This document shows positions 50,553-62,795 of a stretch of 64,000 bases of DNA, one piece after another. Both the position numbers and the translations under genes were made by a program. The notes under the pieces were generated by a model. The model made no database searches. It saw only the letters and a program-made list of their open reading frames with translations, and had not been told where the DNA came from. The DNA comes from Moringa oleifera. Its lineage: Eukaryota; Streptophyta; Magnoliopsida; Brassicales; Moringaceae. The stretch covers positions 1,302,001-1,366,000 of the forward strand of contig JAJFZO010000065.1 of the NCBI GenBank assembly GCA_021397835.1, in the 5' to 3' direction. Each line of letters starts with the position of its first letter. Positions within the stretch are counted from its first letter, which is position 1.

Positions 50553-52427
50553 ATGGAGCCACCGGAGAATAGCGCTGATGGGTTTGAGTCGGCGGAGAGG
50601 ATAATCCTGAGGTGGGACTCGACGGCGTCGGAGGAGGCGAGGGAGAGGATGATATTTGAGGGTGATCGGGAGGAGGCTGAGCGCTACTTGCAGGCCGTCG
50701 ATGAAATCCAACGCTCCATGTCGTCTGCATCGATCTCCGCCGCTGACCTCCCACAGAGCGGCGGCAGTAAAGTCAACTCTGCCATCCAAATCGCTATGGC
50801 TCGACTAGAGGACGAGTTCCGCAACATCCTTCTCTCTCATAGCACACCCATCGACGCCCACTCCCTCCTGGCCACCACCGATCCCTCCTTCTCCCCCTCA
50901 TCCTCCTCCGTGCGTGCGTCCACCTCTCTATCCGCGACCCAGAGCGGGCTCGAAGAAGACTTCAGTGTAGAAGGGGATCTCTTAAGTTCGGGTGACTTGT
51001 GCAGCAGTAGCAGTGGGAGGAGCAGTTACCGATCCACTAGTAGTATCCGTGAGATCGATCTGATCCCAGATGAGGCGATCGCGGACCTGAGGTCCATCGC
51101 CCAACGGATGGTCTCCGCCGGGTACCTCCGCGAGTGCATCCAGGTGTATGGAAGCGTTCGGAAGTCGGCCGTGGACGCTGGCTTTCGGAGGCTGGGCATC
51201 GAGAAGCTCAGCATCGGCGATATTCAGAGACTAGAATGGGAGGTACTGGAGAGCAAGATCAGGCGCTGGATTCGCGCGGCCAAGGTCTGCGTTAGGATCC
51301 TGTTTGCAAGCGAGAAGAGGCTATGCGAGCAAATCTTTGATGGGCTTGGCACCGCAATCGACGATGCGTGTTTTATGGAGACCATCAAGGGTCCCGCCAT
51401 TCAGTTGTTCAATTTCGCGGAGGCAATTAGCATTAGCAGGAGATCGCCAGAGAAGTTGTTCAAGATTTTGGATTTACACGACGCCTTGATGGACTTGTTG
51501 CCTGATATCGAGGCTGTTTTTGACTCGAAGTCCTCGGATTCAATAAGGGTTCAAGCCGCAGAGATTCTGTCCAGACTCGGAGAGGCTGCAAGAGGGATAT
51601 TGTCGGAATTTGAAAATGCTGTTCTTCGTGAGCCATCAAGGGTGCCCGTGCCTGGAGGGACCATACATCCCTTGACAAGGTACGTGATGAATTACATCAG
51701 TTTGATCTCTGATTATAAGCAGACCTTAATTGAGCTCATAGTGTCAAAACCATCAACTGGGTCAAGATATTTGGGTGATCCATCTACTCCTGATATGGAT
51801 TTTGCGGAGCTAGAGGGTAAAACCCCGCTAGCTGTGCATTTGATTTGGATAATTGTGATTTTGCAATTCAATTTGGAGGGGAAGTCCAAATATTACAGAG
51901 ATGCTTCTATAGCGCATCTGTTCATGATGAACAATGTTCACTACATTGTTCAAAAGGTAAAAGGGTCACCGGAGTTGAGAGAAATGATTGGGGATGATTA
52001 CTTGAGGAAGATGACTGGGAAATTCAGACAGGCGGCCACTAGTTACCAGAGAGCTACCTGGGTTAAAGTGTTATACTGTTTGAGAGATGAAGGGTTGCAC
52101 GTGAGTGGGAGTTTCTCCTCTGGGGTGTCCAAAAGTGCTTTGAGGGAGAGGTTTAAGTCCTTCAATGCTATGTTTGAGGAGGTTCATAGGATTCAAGCTA
52201 CATGGTTGGTACCAGATTCCCAGCTTCGCGAGGAGCTTAGGATATCTATATCGGAGAAGTTGATCCCAGCTTATAGGTCATTTCTTGGGAGGTTCAGGAG
52301 CCATATAGAGAGTGGAAAGCACCCAGAGAATTACATCAAGTACTCAGTTGAGGATTTAGAGACTTCCGTCTTGGATTTCTTTGAGGGATACCCTGTATCC
52401 CAGCACTTGAGGAGAAGATCCCAGTGA
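50553..52427 (+). CDS. EXO70D: Exocyst subunit EXO70, D clade
   Basis: A single uninterrupted frame of 624 aa, usual for intronless EXO70 clades. The start is set at ATG 50553 (MEPPENSADGFESAERIILR); a GTG codon three bases earlier is ignored. The N-terminal segment ILRWDSTASEEARERMIFEG and YLQAVDEIQRSM are D-type features as I recall them. A serine-rich low-complexity linker (about 105-165) precedes the Exo70 core (about 230-615): NFAEAISISRRSPEKLFKIL, HPLTRYVMNYISLISDY, ATWVKVLYCLRDEGL, RERFKSFNAMFEEVHR, and the terminal YSVEDLETSVLDFFEG. EXO70 tethers secretory vesicles to membrane phosphoinositides as part of the octameric exocyst. Arabidopsis EXO70D members are also reported as autophagy receptors for type-A response regulators. 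The clade call is supported by synteny with EXO70D1 and EXO70D3. Confidence 0.93.
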   Translation: MEPPENSADGFESAERIILRWDSTASEEARERMIFEGDREEAERYLQAVDEIQRSMSSASISAADLPQSGGSKVNSAIQIAMARLEDEFRNILLSHSTPIDAHSLLATTDPSFSPSSSSVRASTSLSATQSGLEEDFSVEGDLLSSGDLCSSSSGRSSYRSTSSIREIDLIPDEAIADLRSIAQRMVSAGYLRECIQVYGSVRKSAVDAGFRRLGIEKLSIGDIQRLEWEVLESKIRRWIRAAKVCVRILFASEKRLCEQIFDGLGTAIDDACFMETIKGPAIQLFNFAEAISISRRSPEKLFKILDLHDALMDLLPDIEAVFDSKSSDSIRVQAAEILSRLGEAARGILSEFENAVLREPSRVPVPGGTIHPLTRYVMNYISLISDYKQTLIELIVSKPSTGSRYLGDPSTPDMDFAELEGKTPLAVHLIWIIVILQFNLEGKSKYYRDASIAHLFMMNNVHYIVQKVKGSPELREMIGDDYLRKMTGKFRQAATSYQRATWVKVLYCLRDEGLHVSGSFSSGVSKSALRERFKSFNAMFEEVHRIQATWLVPDSQLREELRISISEKLIPAYRSFLGRFRSHIESGKHPENYIKYSVEDLETSVLDFFEGYPVSQHLRRRSQ

Positions 52428-54481
52428 AGGAGGTGAAGTGAGTTTTGCCATATTAGAAACTAGGATACATTCTTTAAATTTTTTTGTGAAGTATTTGGGC
52501 CATGTGGGTGCTGACCCATCTGGGTTGCCCTGAGCTCTTCAAAATTTTTTAAGCATCATGGTTAAGTTTTTATAGCGAATAGAAAGTTGATCAAGTCCTT
52601 CAGAAAGATCAGGTGTTGGTTCCCAGGCAATAGCAAATTCCTCAAGCCTGAATGCTTCTGCACTGTAAGCATTATGTTTGTTTTGTTACCAGATTCTAGA
52701 TTTTGTTCCATTTGTTCATATGGTTGTTGTATTTGTACGTGTGCTCTCTTTTCGATTATCTATGATATGAGGAAGCCATTTTTCTTTTGTAGTATCTAAT
52801 TTCTTGTAAACCAGTTTGTATTTGTGGACTTCATAAAATTGCATAGGGAGAGTGAAATCTCTTATAAGGTAATTGTCACAAGATAAGGATTCAGGCTTTG
52901 GGGTTTGTTTAGTATTTGCATTGCAAGTCAATCAGTTTTGAACTATTAAAATTGTGTGGCTACAGGTGAATTGGCCATGGTGGTTGTTGACTATTTAGAT
53001 TGTATCCATGTGGGATAATGATGAATGAAAGAAAGATAAGAATTTATGGAAGAATCAGGCTCGAAAAAATGGGGTCACCATGCGCAGAATGATTGGTTAT
53101 CCCAATTGAAAATGAATATTTTTGCTTGATATATTGTAGGGTATGAATCTATGTCCCAAGCGGTCCTATTAAGATCTTGAATTTTTATGGTAGGATTAAG
53201 ATGCCTGTGGAGGTCCCTGGAAAAGATAAACAGGAAACAGAAAAGCATTCCAGTGGGACAAGCTGATTATTATCATGCATGTCAAATCAGAAATCATATA
53301 CAGGAAGAACCATAAAATGGAAGGCTTTGAATTGCTTTGTGCCTTGACTGGAGCTGTTCAGGTCCATGTGGGTACTGCTTCAAAACTCAGAAACATAGCC
53401 AAAATGCCAAGATTCCATTAACATGGGTATTATGCTGCTCATTCACTCTGGTATAGAGAACCAGTGAGAAGAACAGGTCACTACAGCTGAAGAAGGGTCC
53501 TGGGTTTGGAGTGTTAAGGTCTCAAATCTTTATGAGAGTTCCTATTGTTTACTGTACAGTGCTTCTAAAGACGGGTCAATTGTTAAACTATGGGCCATTT
53601 CATTTTTCTGTCAAGTTGAAATATATCCCCAGCTTGAGCTTCACGGCATTCTGAGGGTCTACACTCTTCAGATTTCTTGCCGTAAGGCAATTGGGAGGAT
53701 GCCCTGGAAAGTCAATATTTGTGTCTTGCTGGGTATATCACTATATTGCAAGAAGCAACCTGGATGCTCACTGTTTTGCTGGTCAAGTCTTGGCAGCCAA
53801 TTGAATTGGAACAGCTTGTCCAGTGAGTCATTTTGAATCTTAATGTGGCATTTGTTCTCAACCAGATTGAAATTGAGCCTCTCCTCCATTAAAGAGACAA
53901 GACATGAATTACTGCTACAAGCCAAATAGGTAATGAAATGCATAAGCATTTGGTCAATTGTTCTGCCAAGAACTGACACAGCCACCACTTCTGGAATCCA
54001 TCTGGGAATTGGAAAACAAAGTAACATACAAATTCAAAGTCAGAAACTTCATGGTGACCATGAATTAATTCTTCAGTCTTCTGGTTTCCTGTTTTCTTTC
54101 CGTAATTAACAATCTCTCTACCTCTGATTCCCGTTCTGGACTGAAACTCAGAATTTTTTGTTGTTCCTGTCCGAGTCATTTTTTTCAGTGGCGACGGTGG
54201 AGATTAAAGGAATATAAAAGATGATAAACTATATTGAAATCCGAAAAGAATAATGCTTAGTTCCTCTATTACAAAAATTGGTGAACAATTAATAATTAAT
54301 ATAACAGATACATAGAAACAAACAAGGAAAAAGACAGAAAAAGTTCACTGGTATGGCTTCTCATTATCCCAACTTGACTCTTATCATTCAAAGAAGAATT
54401 GGGTGATCTTCAGCAGAAGAAAGGTCAAAAGGGCAAACGAGATGACTAAACCCAAATGTTAAAAATTATAATAAAGTTTAC
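52428..54481. other. Intergenic: EXO70D and TMEM87-like 3' flanks
   Basis: The convergent 3' ends of EXO70D and the TMEM87-like gene lie here. Two overlapping minus-strand open frames at 53668-54027 and 53889-54179 are not low-complexity but match nothing I know, and they do not splice into one frame. They are not called as a gene. Confidence 0.6.
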
Positions 54482-57179
54482 CTACTCTGTCTTGTCTTCC
54501 TCTGGATTACCATTAGATGCTCCATTGTTGTCTAGGAACGGTCTGGTCTCTGATACGCTTAGAAACTCCTTGGAAGAAATCGGAGATGGTTTGATGAGCG
54601 TCAAAGTGTAATCATCTTTGTCAAACTCTTCATTTGCATCTTCAGAGTAAGCATACCTATCAAGATTAAAAGACTCAACCAGGTTAGTAACTTGGGACGA
54701 CACAATGATTTTCAGAACAGGATCCAGGATTTTGGACAAGCCTAGTATCAACCGAGCTTGACGATTGAGCAAAAGGTATCTTCAGCAATGGAGGTTTAAA
54801 GATATTTCTAGGAGAGAAAGCAATAGGGAGAATCTGGAATCAGGAGGCATGTGCTTTACCTCGTTGAATTCCCAGAGGGGGCCCAAAGCACACAGATAAC
54901 ACAAAGGAGAGAAAATGACAGAACCTGCCAGAACGCAGGGATGACCCAGGCATTCCGCCACTGCTCATTGTAGATATCATTCGACTTGAAGTAAAGCTGC
55001 AAATAGACAATCAAAATGGGTTAGGAAGATGGACAAAGAATGAGAGTCATGACAAGTAAGAACTGATTGAAGTCATTTCTGAATAATTTATTACGAAATC
55101 TATCAAATACTGATAAAGAAACTGAAGTACAAAGACTAGAAGAAAATTTTCGTCAATTTTCTTCTATCATGGTCAACAAATTCAGAAGTAGATCTGCATT
55201 ACCTCATAGCATATCCAGCCCACGGAGACAACAACAGCGACTGTCAGAGCATTTGTGAACTTTCTGTATATATCCAGCTTAACCATCATCCTTCTAGCCT
55301 GTCATGTCAAATTTCCCGTAAAAAGTTATTACCTGCCTTTTGGGTTATAGCTTACGAATCTCATCAATTTAATACAAATGTCAACTTTGCTGTCCATTAC
55401 AGAACAAGAACATGACTATAAATTAGATAAACTTGAAAAAGCAAACCAGGTACCTGAAGCTTATTCAGAGTAGAAGAGAGCGATTTGAATATCCATATAA
55501 TGAAGAAAGCATCCAACAGTGCAACAGGAAGAACCAGAAGCAGTCTTGCCTTTCCTGAAAGATCACTGACTGTACCAACGTTTTCCAGCAATTCAAGCAT
55601 TTCTGATGCCAAAAAGAAGGTCATCCCCAGCATGATAACCTTTGATGTAAGACCACCTAATGTGGGTCTCATGACGCCATAGCCCATTGAAACCATTAGA
55701 ATGATAAGACGGGCAACAGTACGTTTAACAGTACTGAAAGTGACTGCCCAAATGGTGATTCCAATTGGCCTGATTCCTGTCTCGTTGAACTCTGCGTAGT
55801 CAAAGCACCAAAGTGCCATCTCCAACATCCCCAGTGTTATCACCATCGTTATGCAATTCTGCAATGGAAGAACTTCTCTCCAGAATCTCACATACTGAGA
55901 GAACCAAAAGATTCCAAGAATCACAAAAGCAAAGGACATGAATGTGTAGAAGTTCATCAATGGTGCCATCCTACCAGGCAAGTAACCAGTAGGGTTTTTC
56001 CAAATGGTTTTACCCTCTACAACCAAATCATGAAGAGTTGAATCACAGTGAATGAAGTATAAGTTATACATTCCAGTATTAGTGATCTGTATCAACTTCG
56101 ATGGCAATGTTGCAACCAGCTTATCTACATCAAATGAGACACCAAACACTTTGGGCCAGCCAGGATTCTTTGTGGAAGGTCTGTGAATGATTTCCCCTTG
56201 TGAGCACACCCCCAGTTTTGCTAGATCTGCTGTGCAGCAGACAGCTCTTTGACCTCCATAAGCTGATCCCCCTATACTTTCTCTGTCTTCCACTTCAAAA
56301 ACAATGGCATGGACCAACCCTGAGCTGATGTTAGCGAGTTCCTTGTTCTTCCGAAATTCAATCTTTTCAAAACTGATTACAATTACCATATAAGTGAATG
56401 CAGACAAGTTGAACAAGAAGAAAAACAACATCCTCTGTTTCCCGCAAAAGGAACAATGAATAGAAAAAAGATCACACTGAAAAGTGTCCTAATTGCATTT
56501 GGGTGGAACTGATAGAGCTGCAAATTGAAGCCTTTTAAGTAGATTGATGCTAATTACGCAGGTTCTCTGCTCGGTATTGGAATCCAAAATTTACCAAGAT
56601 TTTCATTTTGGGCGACAATATTAGTCAGACAGACACTATCATCATTCATGGATAATAACATTGGCTCCCTAGTCTTGAAGACCAATTCGCGTCTATAAAA
56701 TGCCAATAATTACCTCTTTTCATCAAAGTTTTAGCTCAGTCCCAATGTAGAGTAAGTAACATCAATTTTTTCAGATATTGATTTCTAACTAGCTCCAGCT
56801 CCCACTTTTCAATAATATACAATTCAAAAATTTTCTTCATAGGAATTTCACGTTATGGATCAGATCTTTTCCAGTAATTAAGTCACCAACACAAGAAAAT
56901 CCAACAAATACAGACAGACAAAGAATCATATAATTTAGAGAGAAGAAGCTATTACCGAATATAAGAGTTAGCATTTGAAGGCATGCCAGTGTCATTGAGA
57001 TTATCAGGGATAGACGAGTAAATTCCTTCACTGCCTCCATGGACGACAAATGCGTTACCTTTGCTTATAAAGCTCTCTCCTTTGTACTCATGAACTGAAG
57101 CTTCAACGAAGCACACAAAAGAACACAGGTATAATAAGAGAGACAAGGAAGCTGCCACTGATTTGTGAAGCTTAAGCAT
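54482..57179 (-). CDS. TMEM87 / lung seven-transmembrane (LU7TM) family protein
   Basis: Five minus-strand exons: 57179-56956, 56372-55454, 55298-55203, 54996-54860, 54656-54482 (1,551 nt, 516 aa). The start is set at MLKLHKSVAASLSLLLYLCS because it begins a clear signal peptide; the frame stays open upstream without family features. A luminal GOLD-like region follows (about 27-205: NDTGMPSNANSYIRFEKIEF, CCTADLAKLGVCSQGEI, SKLIQITNTGMYNLYFIHCD). Seven hydrophobic segments then run from about 215 to 450, including NFYTFMSFAFVILGIFWF and VIMLGMTFFLASEMLELLE. The acidic C terminus ends NGNPEEDKTE. The family (GOST) is Golgi/endomembrane-located in animals, with roles proposed in trafficking and mechanosensing; the plant role is not established. 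The Arabidopsis relative by position is At1g72480. Confidence 0.9.
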
Positions 57180-58347
57180 TGTTCCCAGAGAGAGAAAGGG
57201 TGAAAACCAGTCAGGGAAAACGACAAGCCAGGGAGAGAATGAAGTCTGGATCTGCTGATGTGCAGAAAGTAAAGAGAGGGAGAGAGAGTTGGGTAGAGAC
57301 TTGGCTGAAAGAGAGCTAGAAGCCAAAGTCCAAAATGGGGTTAGACTAAACAATTTAGGGAGCCATGTTAATGTGCTGCAAGCATGGATTAATATGTTCA
57401 ATTGGCTTAAGGTAGGCTGTCCGATCTTCGCTTTTCGAAAATAAGATGGTGATAGGGATGGTTTTCTACAGGACACTGAGCTTTAACGAAGCACTAGATT
57501 GTTAAGAACCCAAATCCCAGAAAGAAAAATATAGCTATATGCATATTCTGTATGGAAAAGTCAATGCTGTCGGTTCTGTCATCCCATAGACTATTCCCTT
57601 CAGGGCCGAGCTGTAAGGCCCAAGACCAATTATGGATTTAACTGCAGGAGTAAAATTGCCACAAGTGACTGACCTTCAGGATCAAGCTTAAATTGAATTG
57701 ACTTGACTTGCGCAGAATAGCTGGTAGGAACTCCGGGCTTTTATGTGGCATCTCCTGCACTGCCAGATGAAACTCAAGAGTGCAGAGTCATTGACATGAT
57801 ATCAAATTATCAAAAAGTTATTGCCTTTCTGACACTGAAAGCTATCAAATCTCTTCATCTTTAGCCCTTATTTACAACTCATTTCTTACTCTAAGCACTC
57901 AGATCTTGGTCCACCAGCTGAAAAAGCCCTTCTTAGGGGCCTTTCTTTAGTATGTTCTTCTCTTGTTTTCTTGCCTGGCCAGCACCATTCTACCCTCTCC
58001 AAAATTCAGTAAAATTCTCAAACTTGCTTAAAACAAAGTGCATTTAAACAGGTTACAGCAGTTATTTCATTCTTTAAGTTTGCCAAATGAGATCATAACT
58101 GGAAAAAAAATCCAATATGACCTGAGAATCAAGCAATGAAATCTGCCTAACTTCCAACACTCAATGAAAAACTACGAACAGAAGAGATCAGCAGATCACA
58201 GTTAACCCTGGAGAAAATACATTCAGATGATACAGCAGAGTCGTACAGTAACAGAGTGAGTGTGGACTCATATCTTAAACAGATTTCCTACACCACCAAC
58301 CGCCATAAAACTTGCGGACTCTGAACACTTGATGCAGGAAACATGTG
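57180..58347. other. Intergenic: TMEM87-like promoter and LSM1 3' region
   Basis: The 5' leader and promoter of the TMEM87-like gene lie next to 57179 and include a purine-rich stretch near 57270. The LSM1 3' UTR lies next to 58348. No separate gene is visible. Confidence 0.7.
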
Positions 58348-61185
58348 CTAATCCAAATCAAGGAATTCCATTCTTTTCCTCATTGAACCTTTAAGATCGG
58401 TAGCCTCCCTCTCTACCTTCTGAGCCTGCAGAGACAACAATACAGGTGTTTAACAATGGGGGAGGCTCAACAGCTTTTCTTTCAATATACATTAAATCAA
58501 AGAGAAGTTTTACAAGATGTGTGTCATACCTAGAACAAATAGTTACAATAAACAACGACATTCTGAATTCATTAATGCAGCTAGCTCCCACACTCATATA
58601 TGTGCAAACAGTGATTGAACTTACACCTTGTTTCTAGGAATTTAGTGAAATTCAAATTTCAAGCTTATGGTCAAGCATAAAAAAATCAGGTGCTTAGGGT
58701 CAGTCAGCTGATCCCAACTTGGCTTCGATAGCTTCAAATAATACTCCACTAAAGCTTTTAGATTTTTCTCTCTCTGCTCAAGTCACTTCCAGCTTCCTTA
58801 ATTTGTGGAAACCCCACTTCTAGCTTCTACTATCTATATTTCACTTCCTGAATTTCATACTAGCTCCAAAAACTAGAATTTGGCATGTAGACACGTTTCC
58901 TGCTTCTTTTTCTTCCACCTCAACCAAAAAGAAACTTTAAATAAAATCCATCAAAAATGGATCCAATGGAACATTATACCAATGTTGGAAATTAGTGACC
59001 TAAACACAAGCCATAAATCCAAGATTGAACACAGAAAGGAACACTTCCTAACAGTAGAGCCATGTATCTTTACTACGCAACTAAGTTTGGCTCAGAGGAC
59101 ATAATCACCAGTCCAGGCTACTCGATATCTGTACCATCATCTCCATTCCAAAATGAAAAGTGGAAAACTATCAAAATATTTTGGCATGCTTCAATAGAAT
59201 CCATTTCGACCTGTGCAAGACCTGATTGGGAACCAACAAATATGTTGATCTTTATTAGCTACAAAGATTATCAATGATACAGTCTCCATATGATAACTCA
59301 TGAACACTAGACATCGATAAGGATATTTTCTTTCTTTTCTGCTGGTCTGTTCATGGGTACATAAGTATATTCAACACATTGACAGAACCAAGTTGCAGCA
59401 ATTGACAAAGAACAAAGCTCATGCTTAAATCTTTCAATCATAGGGAGTGACTTAACCACCATTTTGGGATGCAATATTGAAGGAAAGTATACGAGTATAA
59501 AGAATTAATGGGTCATTGATGAAGTAATAGGGAAAAATCTCACAGCATATGCTCTGGCTCTCAGTAATGGAAAAATGTTTACCCTTTTAATTTCTGTAGC
59601 TGACACACGAGTCATATGTGGAGGAAGTTCCTCTCTCTCCAAGTCCTAATACAGAAAAGGTCAATTGTATCAGACAAGAAAAGATACTCATAGAAATCAG
59701 ACAGAAAATTTACATGTCATACCAGCTCGCCAATCAAAACAACATTCTCCCCACGGATCACATAGAGACCTAAAGGGATATCACAATACAGATCACCAAC
59801 AATAACTCTCTCACATGCACCCTCAAGAACAGCATTGGCTGCATATAAGAATAAAAAAATCTTTTCAGAAATTTGGTGAAAAGATAAAATTGTTGAACCA
59901 AGATGAATGAGGAAAAAAAATTACCAAATTGGTCAAAAGAACGGAGAGTCCCCAAGAGTTTTCGCCCATCTCTAAGTAGTACAAGAAGTTTCTCTGTATC
60001 ATAAATAATAAAGTAAGAGCGCCAACAAAATTTCCAATGCAAAGTTTCTATGTCATACAGAGTTATATTCAAGTAAGGATACTGCTATTGTCACTACCAA
60101 ATTCTATGAAATCTATTCACAAAAATGACATGACACTCAAAACTTTGTCCAGCAGTGCATAAAAATTCAAGCGAGGTACTAGTATTGAAATGCATACAAA
60201 TTAGTTTAAAAAAAGACAAATGTTAGTAAATATAGGCTTACAATTTAACAAAATTCTTCAAAAAGTGCAGCCACCAAAACTTATATTAGCAATTGGCATA
60301 TTCCCCCTAATTTTTATTTTTAAAGAAATTCCCTTAAATCCCTATTTTTCATTCAGACACAGCTACATCAACTCACTGAACTAAAGTCTTTTTTAAACTC
60401 AAACTTCCAGTCGAAGGAGATGTTTATAATTTTAGAATACACAAGAATATGGGCTGCAGTCAAATATATCAGCTAAAAGTACAAAATTATCCAATGATAT
60501 GGCACAAAAACCCACTTCATTAATGCCAGAAGCAAAATAATCAACTCAACAGTAATCTTGGACAAACCTTATTAGAGAAGTACACTTCGCCCAAATGCTG
60601 AGGTTACTTCTAGATCCCCTATAAAACACTAACTTCAATTTTATTGCATATCTTATCTGACTTATTGTTTCATAATCATACCATGCAAACCAAGAATGGA
60701 TCCAACTAAATGTCCGTGGGATGACCAAACTTCATAAAGTATTTCCCTAACCTCCAAAACACAGCCAAGAGGTGAATCACACCACAAAAAAATCAGCTAC
60801 AGCTCATACTACAAGGTCCTGATATTATCCTCCAAATTGGAAGAATCCGGTCCAGTCAAAAAGTGAAGCACACCTTAAGTCCACAACCTATTGGCATATA
60901 TATACAAAAAGCAAACCAAATTTTCATTTAAGATGAATTTTCAACATCAAAGATCAAGATATTCGCAAGGAATGCAAATTTAAAAGACTCTTCAGATTAT
61001 TGATTTCCTCATAAATCACACAGCATATGCCAGCTATTTAAACTTGGTTATACTATATATGCTTCAGTGCCTCTATACGCGTGCATGTGCCTAGAAGTAT
61101 ATGCATGCAGAAGAGAGAGCTTACTGTCAAGATAACTGGCGAGAGAAGTAGAAAGGTAAATATCTTCTGGTCCTGCCCAAGACAT
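58348..61185 (-). CDS. LSM1: LSM1, Sm-like subunit of the cytoplasmic LSM1-7 decay complex
   Basis: Five minus-strand exons: 61185-61125, 59993-59925, 59838-59723, 59645-59583, 58425-58348 (387 nt, 128 aa, the usual plant LSM1 length). It starts MSWAGPEDIYLSTSLASYLD. Sm motif 1 is KLLVLLRDGRKLLGTLRSFDQF, and Sm motif 2 is VIVGDLYCDIPLGLYVIRGE. The C-terminal helix is EREATDLKGSMRKRMEFLDLD. LSM1 replaces LSM8 in the heptameric ring that binds oligoadenylated 3' ends of mRNAs in P-bodies and promotes decapping. The splice phases all agree. Arabidopsis has LSM1A and LSM1B; synteny favours LSM1B (At3g14080). Confidence 0.95.
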
Positions 61186-62795
61186 TGATGCTAAGCTTGT
61201 GTTCTAACTCTAACCTTAACTTTTCCGGTCTATAAAAAAATCACCGAAAAATTCTCTAAATTCCAATCCAAATATTGCATTGGCCACTCAAGTTACCCCC
61301 TTTTGTCTCCAATTCAATCACTCCCTTAACAAATCCCAGAAGAACAAAATATCCCACTAAGAGAAATAAATTTTAAAAGTACCCAGATAACGATAACCTA
61401 AAACGAAGAGACCAAGACAGGGATAAGCCAAAATTGACGATCGTGTTTACACGACAGAAAAGCCCTAGGTTGATCGAATTAGAGGCCGAGAGAGGGAGAG
61501 AGAAAAAAAGATGGGGGATTTCTCTTCCGGATTAAAGGAGCTAAGTGGGTTTATTAAAAAAACACCCAGATCCAATCTCACCGGAAGAGTGGAGAGAATT
61601 GAGCGAGAAAGTGAGGGAAAATCAGAAAGACGGTGAGAGCAAATTTGAAGGAAAGGGGGAAAAAATCCTCCCTTTTTTTTTTTTTTTCTAGTTTCCTAAC
61701 CAAGACATGGAGAAGGTTAAAGAAACGGCCGCTAATGCTCTTGGCCTTTCCATTTCTACTACCGATTTGATTAGATTGATTGCAAAAGCAGTGGATTTAT
61801 CTTTGTTTATTTTATCCGTGATATTCAGTAACTCAAGAAATTGGAAAAATGTGGCAATTATTCTACATCGGCCGTTGAAGACGTGTTAAATTCTGATTGG
61901 AGAACAGCCTCAAAAGTCTTGACAGAGAGATCTGCTGATAGAAATTGGGTTTGACTAAAAACATCATTTCACTAGAACTTCAGTTTGGCCACTTGGGCTG
62001 CTGATAAGTTTGTGATCTAATCAACCAAATGTTAATGATTTATTTGACTTAATTTGCCACAGCAGCCTGACTCTCTTGGGTTAAATTCTCTTTTATATCA
62101 ATTAATTCAATGTGCACCTTTCCATCTAGAGTGATTCAACCGATAGAATAAATGAATTTGCAGTGTCATCTGAATGTGGGAAATTAATAATCCATACAAG
62201 CTTTAATTGATCGAGCAATACATTTATATATAGCATCAATTAAATCGGATATTATTCACCTGAAACTATCTTACGGAGAGTGAAGCTTAGCAAAAAGGTG
62301 TGCTACAATAGGATTTATAAGAAATAATATAAGTGATATTACTAATGTGGAGGAAGTCTAGCTTTGCCAGTGCACATATAGATACCCTGAGAGGGATATC
62401 TCATAACATGTGTTGTTCTGTACCCACAGAAACAACCATGAAAAAAAAGGGGAATGCACCGTAAACAAAGAGCAGATTCTGTCTCCATTATGATCCATCA
62501 GTTTTCTACTGTCATATCATGATCATCTTTCGGAGACTGCTTTATTGGTGGGTCGTGGAAATATTTTCAGCTTTGCGTATGATCCCAACAGGTTGAATTC
62601 CGGTCCAGCATGTGCACATCTGAATCTGCAGAAGATTTGATAAATGGAAGATTGAGAAGATTATTCTTTAATAAAATGAAGCAAAGGCAGTACTTATCAC
62701 AAGGAACTGGAAGTCTCAACGTTAGAGAAGCTAATAATAAAGGGCCAAGCTTACCTAGTACTTAATTACAATGCTTACAAGGATGGAAGGCAGGC
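61186..62795. other. Intergenic: LSM1 promoter/leader and DRO1 3' flank
   Basis: About 61186-61680 is the likely LSM1 leader and promoter, including GA-rich and T-rich tracts. The rest is unremarkable and should include the DRO1 3' UTR. A plus-strand 60-codon frame at 61707-61889 is unsupported. Confidence 0.65.

Noticed and set aside
57180..57476. N-terminal extension of the TMEM87-like protein (MSCRKPSLSPSY...)
   Set aside because: The open frame continues upstream, but it would bury the signal peptide that begins at MLKLHKS; it is more likely leader sequence.
61707..61889. 60-codon plus-strand frame upstream of LSM1
   Set aside because: Short, no family resemblance, no convincing start context; divergent from LSM1 but unsupported.
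62612..62640. Alternative terminal exon for DRO1 after a CTGCAG acceptor
   Set aside because: It would encode YSDVHMLDR..., which lacks the conserved IVLEI ending; the exon at 62815 supplies that ending exactly.
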